64,000 bases of DNA from Dendrocalamus latiflorus (taxonomy: Eukaryota > Streptophyta > Magnoliopsida > Poales > Poaceae): positions 32,445,606-32,509,605 of the forward strand of contig CM029644.1 of assembly GCA_017311315.1 (NCBI GenBank), written 5' to 3'. Below are positions 10,791 to 20,925 of this stretch, in pieces. How positions within the stretch are numbered: the first letter of the stretch is position 1; the number at the start of each line of letters is the position of its first letter. The notes under the pieces are model-generated. The model ran no database searches, was not told the DNA's origin, and saw only the letters and a list, made by a program, of their open reading frames with translations. A program made the translations under genes and the position numbers.

Positions 10791-11623
10791 TGGACTCCTC
10801 AATCCAGAGCCGTCCGATCGCGCACGCACAGTGAGCCGAAGAAATGATGATTAACGGGTTCGGAGGCTGCAGACCCGTTGCTTCTGCAGACCGCAGGCAA
10901 ATTAGGAATTTTCGTCGCTCTTCGATTTCATTCTCTGTCACTCGGTCTCGCCTCTTTCCCCCGGTCTCGCCTCTTTCCTCAAATCGCGCGCGGTTGCTTC
11001 ACCGGAGGCCAGATCCGCCGTGCACAACACCGTGTCGCCTCCATGAAGAGGAGGAGACGGCCGACAGCAGCGGCCCAGGAGGGTAGCGTCAACCCAAAGG
11101 TGGTGGCCGGAGAAGGCGACGCCCCGAGGAGTTGCCGCCGCTTGAGGTCGTTGCCGCCGCCGCCGGGGAGCGAGACGAAGGTGATCTGCACGCCGGCTCC
11201 ACCTGCGCCACCGTAAACTGCTGTGCACGTTATTTTACGTGTACTGCTTAAGATAGTAGTATAACATTCGTAGAGCAAGCTGTTACAACTGGGGTCCTTT
11301 CTTCTCGCAGCGATGTCACGGAACATGCTGTTCGTACACACAGGATGGCGTTGTGAAACGAAAAGAAGTGGTTGGAAAATCCACATCGGGACAATAGTTG
11401 CGAATCCTGCTTTGTGTGTGCGTGGGATTGTGATAGTAGGTGAAAAGTGAACATGCAGACAAGTAAAGTGGTGCCATGGTGCTGTCTAGTCCGAAAACTG
11501 TCCGCGGTGAAATCTTGTCCGGCAAAGCAAACCTACCCACGACGCCCATGGTCAAAACGATTGGACATCCATCAGGCTTACCCAGACGGTGGAATGAACG
11601 ATCGCTCGTTTCGATTTGAATTT
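10791..11623. other. GC-rich island and flank, no supportable gene
   Basis: Bases 10840-11220 are GC-rich and open in several frames on both strands. A minus-strand frame has GGHHLWVDATLL-like text but no recognisable family. A short palindrome (CGGGTT...AACCCG type) lies near 10856-10883. It is possibly a captured host fragment. 11230-11620 holds nothing recognisable. Confidence 0.35.
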
Positions 11624-11880
11624 CTAGACCTGTTTGATTGGTGTCTAATTTTACTATATCTAAATTTAGATAATATATGGCTGCCACAGAAAGTGTGGCT
11701 AACAAAATCAAAGCCACACTTGTGGCAAAGTTTGGCAAGAAACTGAGTCTATGACGTGTGGGGCCGGACGCTAAGAAAGTGTGGTATGCCACAGTTACGT
11801 CAGTGAACCAAACAGCTACCTAAAAACTGTGGCACGTCTAACTTGTGGCTAGGTAACTTCCAGTCATGAACCAAACAGGC
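11624..11880. mobile_element. Tourist-like MITE candidate
   Basis: The left end GACCTGTTTGATTGG and the right end ATGAACCAAACAGGCC are inverted repeats. Flanks are CTA on the left and TTA on the right, one mismatch from the TWA duplication of PIF/Harbinger elements. The interior repeats the word GTGTGGC/GCCACA several times. It carries no gene. Confidence 0.5.
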
Positions 11881-12258
11881 CTTAGTTTTTAACTTATTTT
11901 TTATTATTTCTAAAGTTTATTATTTTCTGCTTTTGCTAGCTTTTGTCTTTTTTTTCTGTATTCGTTTGTATTATACGTGATGGGCTAATCTATTTTTAAT
12001 TTTTGCTTTTTTAAATTTAATACTACCAAATAAACCATCATCAGTTATAGTGTAATTTTAACCGTAAGCTACCAAATTTCAGGCTGTTAGTTTCGTTTTT
12101 TCTTTGTATTGTTAACAGTGTTTTCTACTTTGTTCTTATTTTTTCTGCAAGTAAGTAATTTCGAGAGAAAAAACTAACAGCCGCTATCATGTAATTCCAG
12201 TAAAACCTATCAGCCCAAAGCCAGCAACGGCTAAAAAACTTCAGATTGAATGGGGCCT
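11881..12258. repeat. family A MITE-like repeat, copy 3
   Basis: It carries the core TTTGTATTATACGTGATGGG, almost identical to the copy at 30804-31096 (there ACGTAATGGG), plus AGCTTTTGTC and AACAGCCGCTATCATG words shared with the copy at 39485-39755. The right end is near GATTGAATGGGGCC. Confidence 0.5.
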
Positions 12259-12960
12259 TATCGCCTGGCGCGGCGGGTGGGAACGACGGAACGGCCGGGG
12301 ATCTTGTGAGGTGGGAGTTGGGACGCAACGCGCGGCCGCGTTGGAGGCCGACGCACGTAGCCGGGCACAGACAGGACAGCAGTTGTAGAGGTTGGTGAAG
12401 ATGCTACACGGAGAGGGGTCACGGCATGGGCCCTTGGACGTGCGCATGCTGCAATGGCCAGCTTGGTAAGTCTGCCGGCCGTCGACGACCGTGGGGGAAG
12501 GCACGCCGCGCCGCATCTAATCTGTTGGCCTAAATCGAGGGAATGTTTCTGTCCTAGCAATGATGATCCATGGAGGCCCGCATCAGCATAGCACAGAGTG
12601 AGTGGCATCTCGAAGTGTCGGGCCCGGCGACGATGTCGGTCCTCCATTGCCAGCAACTCGCCGCGGTTCATCCGGAAAGATCGGGCCAGAATTGCCTGCC
12701 TGCACCCCTTTCAGGGAACATCCAGCCCCCTGTAGCAGGCTGGCCGCGTACGCAGCCTAAGCCAGGCTACTCAATTCATTCTGACAGTTTTACACGCAGT
12801 CCAATTCCTATACGGTGCTGTACCGAGCGCTCAACAATCAGCAGGTTGCCGTGCGAGTTTTTGTTTGTTTCAGATGAACACGAATTATTCGGGCGGTGAC
12901 TCGCGAGTCTCCTGTTCTGATCTAACCAAGCCATTTTGCACCCACCCACCCAAGCCTGCT
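12259..12960. other. GC-rich stretch without a supportable gene
   Basis: A minus-strand frame of 137 codons is open, but the composition is Arg/Pro/Ala-rich, as expected from random GC-rich DNA, and no motif or splice pattern supports it. Confidence 0.4.
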
Positions 12961-13205
12961 CTTTTTGTTTGCGTTGGGAGTTAAGAGACTGTTCTTTTTG
13001 GCTTGTGTTTAGAATTTATCTTCCATTTCTACAGTAATTTGATATCAAACAGTGCATTTTAAAGATATTTTTAAGACATGGTCTACAGATAAATTATAAT
13101 ATAAAATATACCAAGTTTAACTACACCTGCCAAAATCACATGCTACTGTTTTTACCTACGTACTGTCTCTCACGAACAGACCAGAATTCAAGAAATACAG
13201 TCATA

Positions 13206-13296
13206 AACCATAAACTCAGCCTAAAAACACCTATCCTTAATCATTGATCAACCATAAACTCAGCTTAAAAGAACCTATCCTTAATCATTGATCCCT
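13206..13296. repeat. tandem duplication of about 45 bp
   Basis: The unit AACCATAAACTCAGC plus CCTATCCTTAATCATTGATC is present twice in direct order. It follows an AT-rich MITE-like stretch (12970-13205). No gene is involved. Confidence 0.75.
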
Positions 13297-13942
13297 CCTC
13301 CTTTTGGTCCACCACCAGAGCACAACTGGATGCTCCAATCCGGTCTACTAGTAGTGGTATTATTATTTTGCCCATATTATTCCATACACATATCATGATG
13401 GTTCTTGCTGTATTGGCCTGCCTGTAACCTGTCAGAGCCGTAACTCACTGTGGATGGAAACAGGAGGTTACAGTGAAACTACTGGAGCAGTGATTCTGAA
13501 GAAAAATCTTACTGGAACAATGGAAAAGAGAACAACTCTGCATTGTGCTACTGTTAAGGCTGGCTGCAAGTATCTTTTGGCCTTTGGGGTAGTAGGCTCC
13601 TGCTCTTCTGAGCTCTTTATTAAGGACAGTAAAATGTTATTTGTTCGACACAGTATTTACACAATGTTGACATATAGAGGTGTAGAATGCGGAACAAGAC
13701 CACACGCTCAAAATTATGACTAGAATCCAATGAGATCTAAACTCTGCTGAGATCCTAATCTGTTCTGTACGTTTCAGACAGAAGAGGGTGTGCAACTGTT
13801 TTCTCTTTCAGAATCATAAGCTATATGGAAAATTAATCTTCTGCGCACAAAGGGCAGCTCCAAGCCGACCCCTCTGTCGAGATGACCACCACCGATGCAA
13901 TGTTACTAACTCTTATGCTTGCTCCATATAAACTTTGCTGTT

Positions 13943-16900
13943 TCAGATATCAGCATGCTCCACTGGATGTTGTTGATTCGGTGTTTCTTGGTTCTCCAGA
14001 GGCATGTACTGAGCCATGATTGCACGAATCTCTGAATCCATGTAACTCTGGTATGGCATCACGATAACGCAAAGTATGAGTCACCCATAAATTAGTGCAA
14101 TATCTCAACAGTCACCCATAAATTGGTGAAATATCTCAACCGAACGAACTAGCAACTTTTCTTATCATTCGCGGATGGATGAAATAGAAGGATGGGGAGT
14201 TGTTTACCCGTAGCCGATATTTGTATACAGCATATGCTCCAACTCCAGCCAAAGCGAGGCCAAAGAAAATAACCCACAGAAAGCTCCAGCCCACTGCCGA
14301 AGTAGCAACTTGGCCTGCACAGCGATTAGAAAAGGCATCACATTACTACGTTATAAACAAAGTAAGAACTGTTTGAAGCAAACATTTTCTTCTGTTTTAC
14401 ATAATTTCAGCGTAATACTAAAATAGACGTAAAGCTAATTCTATCTAGGCATGCATTGTTTGCGATAGCTCTGTTAACTAACATGACAAGGACAAAGCTG
14501 CGATTGCACCAGATCAATGCTACCATACAGATCAGGTACATGCGTGTATTTTTCAAGCTGCCAATAAATAGACTGCAACATCAAGAGAACCCAATTTTCA
14601 GGCTACCGTTTAGCAACCCACCCAACCTAAAACTAGTAACAACGGGAGTTGCTTCAGATATTTCCAAGGATGACTAACAAGGGGCTAGTCTGTGTTTCAA
14701 ATCTCAGTATATGATCAACTAAGTCTATGTTGCGAACTTGGGATAACACATTAACACCTTGCAATAGAAAATTGAATTACTTCTCCCTTTGAGGGTACTG
14801 AGGTCCAGGATGCAAATATGCAGAGAATTGAACCACATGATAAGACTCCCAGAAAAATTCAGGTCAGGTGACTCACTGATACAAGTATCGTGCTCTCTCA
14901 TGTATAACATATTGTTACCACCACAGCTGCACTCATAGCTTCCCCATGTATTCTCACAAGTGCAGTCCTTGCACTGGCAGAAAAGATTCTCTTTGCATTC
15001 ATCAATATCTGCAAGTGCCAGATATTACGTATCAGAAATTACTTAAGAAGCTTAAACAATCCAACTTGAGCCATTATTCTAGGTTTGCAAATTGCCAGTA
15101 CAAGTTTGTAGGATGAATTTCTATATAACAAATATTGTCGGCTCATGCATATCAGTCAGGCAACATATTTTTAAAAACAGTCTTGCAACAGAAACACTGC
15201 TAAGCAATAGCCATACATAAGCATATTATGTCAACATGGAATAATATTGCCCACAAGGTCGCAGAACAATATTCTTAATAGTGATACCTTCACAACTGTT
15301 TATGCCATCACCCTTGAAACCTGGTGGGCATTTGCAGCCTTCAGCTTCTTCATTCTGTAGATTTCCACAATCAGTTTTGTACTGCACACAATAGCCACAA
15401 GAAAACTGCAAACTAGAAGACCTCTGAAAGAGATTATCTTACTGAGCAGGCAGAGACAGTCTTCCCATTCCTAGTGTCCTTCCAGCAGCCTCCATTGTTG
15501 ATTTGGCACCTACCAACACCAGAAGCTGCCAAAGGAACAATCAGTCTTCCCATTCTTATACATAAGTATGATTCTGTAGTAAGGATCCTAAGGCAAACAT
15601 TTGTTTTGAGATAGACGCTGCCAACACAGCTTCAAGAAGTAAAACGCAAAAGTATACCTTCACAGCGGGTGTACCCGTCACCAACAAACTTTACACCATT
15701 CACAGTAGGGCATTCACAAACTCGCCCACGGAAGGTATCCTAGAATATCACCCATGAATTAAGAAATGTGTAGCCCAGACAGAAATAAGGGTGAATGAGG
15801 TAAACAATATCAGCGGCATTTTTTCCAGTAAAGGTGTACCTTGCATGCAGTAAAATTATTAGTCTTGTCCAGCCAGCAACCTCCATTGTTCTCCAAGCAT
15901 TCATTTGTTTCGATATCTATACACAATAGAGGAAGCAAAAAAAAAAAAAACAATGCACCATCATACAAAATCCAGGTACATTTATTTAATAAAAGGGGGA
16001 AAATCACAAACCTTCAGTCAAACAAACATCAGGTTCTGTTGTCTCCTCAAATCCCGAGCATATTGCTTTTAGCACAGCACTTTTCTCCAGCTTTCCTAAA
16101 AGGAAAACCAAAACATAAGATAAAAGGCATTGAACTAAAAAGAACTGTACAGCAGGATAATGGACACACCTCTGTATTGCCTGTTATTGATGACAAGAGT
16201 CGGCAATATAGTGACATCCCCTCGAGAGCCATGACCAATCTGAAGGATAGAAGGCATAAAGATCAGTCTGCCATGAACTAATGAAGAATATCTGAATGTA
16301 CAGACATACATAACGAAAATACTATTGTTTACCAACAGTCTTACTTGAGCGTCTTGTTCTGCTTTGAGCACTGGATTTTCTTCATCGGCTTCAGGGTCTC
16401 CCACGCACTTGTTAATCTTATTAATGTCCAATCCTGTAAAAAGGTCAGATAAATAAATGGCCTCATTTTATTTATTTGATTTGTCATTAAACAACCATCA
16501 GTGCAAACAATAAAGTAATTATAATGAATAAAGTTAACTAGACCCACCAAGTGACTTAATAACACCATTAGCACATTCACGTGTGTATTTCTTCTCCTTC
16601 ATTGCGCACCTAATTGCAAAGTCGTGCACATAATCCCACCACAACCATGGCTTGCAACTTTCATTAGCAACCTTGAACAAGCAAATTTGAAGTAGGTTCT
16701 GAACCACAACATCTTTTCCATCGTATCCAGTGCTGAAGTCCTGCTCTGGATCTGGAGCACAGTATCTCCCATGATTGATGCACTGCGATTTGCACTGCTT
16801 GCTCAGGACAAAAGCTTCTGGACAATACCATGTAATATAATGAGGTGTGAATTGGGTGTAACCCCTTTTCTCAAGCACTTGCGCTATTCCTCTGAAGCTC

Positions 16901-19142
16901 CTTACAAAATTCATTTGCATGTCACATTTGGCACCACATTCATCATTGCTGTTTGTCCAGAATTCATACTCTACGCGCTCATCCGGGTGGGTGAGAGATT
17001 CCCTCCAATCCAGGAGGACATTTACCATATCTCCATTTTCCAGTGCTTTCTTAAGGTCGTCCCCAAATTTCTTTGTTACAAGTGCTGAAGGAACAGTGAT
17101 GTTCTCTATATGTTCTGTGCCACTAGATTCCGGAGTGTCCATTGTGATCAAAGGCTCCACTCTGTCATCAGCAACAAGAACTGCTGCAGCTCCAGCATTT
17201 TGCGCATTCCATCCCTTGGTTGTGAAGTAGCAGTCTGCACATTACAAAGCATTAAAGCACCCTTTTTTTGGGTAATGATTATAAACAATTCCAGTGAGAT
17301 TTTACACCTAGAAGTAGGAGAAAGAAGATAAGCCAGACATCCAAATGGCGTGATTATATGTTTTTACAGAACATAACAATACTAGCTTTGTTTCTTTCGT
17401 AACAAACGACGAATAATGAACAGCTATCCAAGAATTTTCTGACCCCCCCCCCCCCCCCCCCGGGTTTAACCTGGTTTTTGGACTGATTCCTTCTAAACTC
17501 GTCCACATATTTTATAGTCATGGCTTTTCATATATACATCATCCTATGTTCAGGTTCCATATACAGCTTTAAATCACCTTCTGTGTGCAGTTTCAATTTA
17601 GACAACAACAACAACAACAAAGCCTTTTGTCCCCAACAAATTAGGGTAGGCTAATTTCAACTTAGACAATTTAGACAGAATAATATTGTGATAACATAAG
17701 CTGTAGAGGCAAAAGGAAATATATAGTTTTTCTACCAGTTGCTTCCTTTCCTAACTGCATTATGCAAAACTTGAATTAACTAAGGAAACTGAAATTTGGC
17801 TGACCTCTTACACTATTGTACTGTCTGAACCATGGTAGCTAAAACACACATGGTTCCTTAGAATTCTAACCCTTTTTATTTAAGCAGTTTCCGTTCTAAG
17901 GTCACAACCAGGATAACACATGAAGATAGCAATATCATGCTAGTTATCTGCTTTGTTGAACAACTATGGCTGAATGGTATTAAAGCACATCTAATTAAAA
18001 CCCTTCTATGATGATGGTACTGTAGTAGATATTTCCTTCTTTGGGATATTACCAATTGTGGATTTTCACAAAACAGCTCGCTCAAGACATTTCTAGTTGC
18101 AAGATAGGGAAAAGTATCTTCTGGAGAGAGGTCTGTGATACCAAATACAGCAGAAAACTAAACAATTGAGACGATCAAAGTACCAAGTTCTATCCCCTGA
18201 CTCACTCAAAGCACAATAACTAAATACAAGCATATGTACACATCTTTGTCCAAACAGGGTAAGGACAAGGCACCAAATTACTTACCCAAAATTTCAACAA
18301 TTCCTGCGTCTAGTGAAGTAACAAGCAGACACAAAATTGTGCTAGGTACCAAATTATACACCGCTACGCAAATGTGTCTGACAAAAACTCTCCATTCAGA
18401 GAGCAGGATTAGCCTGGTGCTATGAGCAAGTGCTAAGTAGGATCAAATTGCATGTTGAATAGCGCACATCATACCAATTAGCGCATGGAGGGAAAGATTC
18501 AAAGATCAAAACTAACAGCTTCTAATGCGCCAGACTGCCACTCTCTCTGACATAACTAGAGACTGAATCCAAGTACCAGATCATACTATTTGATCAGTAC
18601 AATTTAAAACGTGTAGCTTCTTATCATCAGGTGCTAGCTAGGGACAAATGAGAAAGTACATGTATTAAATTACTCATGTGCTAGGCTGCTAGCTAGGCTG
18701 GTAGGCAGGACAAATGAGAACGGACGTGTTTTAATAAATCACTCATCTTGTTTAAATAATAATAATAATAACTCATGTTTAGAGTACAAGTGGGGAAAAA
18801 GATTCCCCAGAGAGCACCAAGAACGGAATCCTCACCTCCGCGGTCGACGAGGAGGAAGACAGGGAGGCCGCCGGGCTTGGGCTTGAAGGAGAGGCCGACC
18901 TCGTCGAACCCCTTGCACGCCTTCTTGTTGGCCTTGGGATAGACGACCATCCCGTGCATGGTGCCCCCGTACTGCGGCATGCCGAAGTTGCCGATGGCGC
19001 ACTCGTAGACGCCCCGGAGCCCCGCCGGCGACGTCACCCGTAGGCTGTTCTTCTCCACCACGAACCTCCCCGCCGCCTCCCCCGCCATGAACGCCAGCAC
19101 CAGAAAAGGCAGAGCCCACCATGCCGGCAACCTCCCTCCCAT
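13943..19142 (-). CDS. VSR: vacuolar sorting receptor (VSR/BP-80 family), complete, 629 aa
   Basis: Twelve exons join in one frame: 18836-19142, 16548-17234, 16345-16433, 16170-16239, 16012-16095, 15840-15916, 15658-15739, 15443-15525, 15288-15354, 14877-15008, 14208-14314, 13943-14047. The product is a type I membrane receptor that carries soluble cargo with NPIR-like signals from the Golgi/TGN to vacuoles. Order: signal peptide (WWALPFLVLAFMAG, about 1-25), a protease-associated domain spanning exons 1-2, a Cys-rich central region with WTNSNDECGAKC and WLWWDYVHDFAIRC, EGF-like repeats in exons 6-10 (ENNGGCW, INNGGCW, CKCPPGFKGDG, DIDECKENLFCQC), one membrane span in exon 11, and a cytosolic tail with the tyrosine sorting motif YMPL in exon 12. 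Length matches the family. The first exon is very GC-rich. Intron 1 is the longest (about 1.6 kb). Confidence 0.96.
17443..17461. repeat. poly-C run in VSR intron 1
   Basis: About 19 consecutive C followed by GGG. Length in the assembly may be unreliable. Confidence 0.7.
17602..17655 (-). repeat. SINE-like 3' tail
   Basis: A run of ACA/ACAAC triplets is followed by AAGCCTTTTGTCCC and TTAGGGTAGGCTA. On the minus strand this reads TAGCCTACCC...GGCTTTGTTGTTGTTG, resembling the TTG-repeat tail of grass Au-type SINEs. Only the tail is evident; the tRNA-like head was not found. It lies in VSR intron 1. Confidence 0.35.
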
Positions 19143-19530
19143 CTCCGCTTGTTCTCTTGACAAACAGCGAAGAAAAATCGGTTCTTGGATCGAGTGATCG
19201 ATCAAGAAGCGTGCTTTCCGTGCGATTGGGGTCAGAATTTGCGCTTTGGGTGCAGAGAAAGGCGAGCCTTTCGCGGGAGCTGAGCGCAATAAAGGAACCC
19301 TCCCCACGAAGTATTTGACCGGGCGGGAGCTGAGAAGGAATTGCGCAGTGAGATCTAGAGAGGTGTAAGGAGAGACGTGGCGGGGGAGGGAGAGGTCGCG
19401 GTCTCCTCCTCCAGCCGAGGGGGTTGGAACGCTTCCAAGGCAAGGCAGACGAGGAAAAAGATTTGCGTTCGGTCTGGTCCGTCATGCACCACCGTGCCGT
19501 AGGCGACTTTTCTGCCTCCACAGTATGGGG
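19143..19530 (-). promoter_or_regulatory. VSR upstream region, truncated by the Mutator element
   Basis: Only about 390 bp separate the VSR start codon from the left terminal repeat of the Mutator-like element, so any more distal VSR promoter sequence has been displaced or replaced. CT-rich and purine-rich tracts are present; no clear TATA box was identified. Confidence 0.5.
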
Positions 19531-19630
19531 GAAATTTGGACACTGTTGGACCCTTGGACCCCGAAAATTCCGCTTTTGGCCCCCTGTACAAAAAAATTCC
19601 AAAATTGGACCCCTCTCCACCGCGCGATCA
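19531..19630. repeat. left terminal inverted repeat of the MULE
   Basis: It matches the complement of 28910-29008 by eye with indels and substitutions. Strongest shared block: GAAATTTGGACACTGTTGG followed by ACCC. Confidence 0.8.
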
Positions 19631-19850
19631 CCTGCGGCCGCCACCTGTCCCCGCCGACCGCGCGTTGCGCCCCGCCACCGCGCGTCCGTTTCCCGCGCCG
19701 CGCGAGCGCGCGTCACGCCCCGCCCGACCGCGCGTCTGCCCTGCGCGAGCGCGCGTTCGCTTTGCCGACCGCGCGATTCGTTTCCCGACCGCGTGACCGT
19801 TGATTTGACCGCGGGATTGATTCCCGACCGCGCGTCTGGCGAATCGGCGC
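19631..19850. repeat. left subterminal GC-rich repeat block of the MULE
   Basis: The motif (C)CGACCGCGCG and close variants recur about every 20-30 bp, e.g. near 19656, 19728, 19767, 19785 and 19826. The mirrored block at 28690-28900 has CGCGCGGT-type words. Subterminal repeats of this sort serve as transposase binding sites in other plant DNA transposons; here that is inference. Confidence 0.65.
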
Positions 19851-20154
19851 CGAAAGAAGCGGCTTTTTTTTTTGGGTTTTTTCACCCCAGCAGCACAAGT
19901 AACACACGCGTCATCACGTAGCTCGTATGGCCCCTCACTCATGGATGAATGCAGAGATAAAACCGAGCTTCATGCGTGTATGGACATCCAGGAAGCTCAT
20001 TTGCTTTTTTTTGGAGTGAAGACCGAGCGAGCGCGAGGGAGGAACTGAAGAAAAGTGAGGAGCGAAAGCCGTAAGATTTCAGTTGTTTTCGTTTGGAATC
20101 AGCGGATTTGGCAAGTACAAAAGTTGTAGATCGTCTCGTGAGCTTCAAGAAGAG

Positions 20155-20918
20155 GTAAGTTTTGTGCCCGTGCAACTATCATTTTATGTATGTCATTAGC
20201 CTTTAATTAAGCAAACCATCTTGTGTTACTGTTATTTTATGTGAATCTTTTATACGCTATGTATGTATAGCAAATCATGCATATGTTAGGCATAATGTAT
20301 TGTAGTGTATGTAGTGTTTTCCTTTGTAGTGAACATACGTACTGTAGAGTAGTTTCAGTTAGGTGGAAAATACGAATTTGTAGTGTGTAGATGTTGAGAA
20401 AATATATATTTATGTTAGAGCAATTGTAGGTGATAACAATAGTAGTAGGATTAGAAGCATATGATTAGTACGCTTAGGGAAGAACTACATACAGTGCGGT
20501 ATGTGGTAAAAAGAAATTAGAAATAAATTTGGTAGATTAGAAATAAAATATAATAGCAGTCATAGAAAGTTATAGTAGAGCTACATAAATACTATATTAA
20601 GTAAAAGTTAGAAAAGATTGTAGTGTAAATAATGTGTATGTGTTGAAAAAGTAAATATTTATGTTGGAGCATTTTTAGGTGGTAAATTTGTAGATTAGAG
20701 ATAATTTGTATAATTAGTATGCTTAGTGAATGACCGTAGTATGGAAATAAAAATGATATGAATATTTAATTTGATGTATGGTACAATTTGAAAGTAAAAT
20801 AGTTACAAATACATCGTAGATTTAGAAATACAAAACATATACTAATCGAAACTGTTAATTACATGGTACGATTGTTACATGCTGTGTACTAAAATGGTTG
20901 ATTATGCACTTATGTTAG
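20155..20918 (+). other. probable 5' UTR intron of the MULE transposase gene
   Basis: A strong donor (AAGAGG|TAAG context, GTAAGT at 20155) and an acceptor (ATGTTAG at about 20912-20918) sit 7 bp before the ATG at 20926. The interval is AT-rich like a plant intron and has no long frames. Inferred, not shown. Confidence 0.45.
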
Positions 20919-20925
20919 GTACGCA

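Noticed and set aside
12258..12671. 137-codon minus-strand frame
   Set aside because: Arg/Ala/Pro-rich text expected in GC-rich DNA; no family resemblance.
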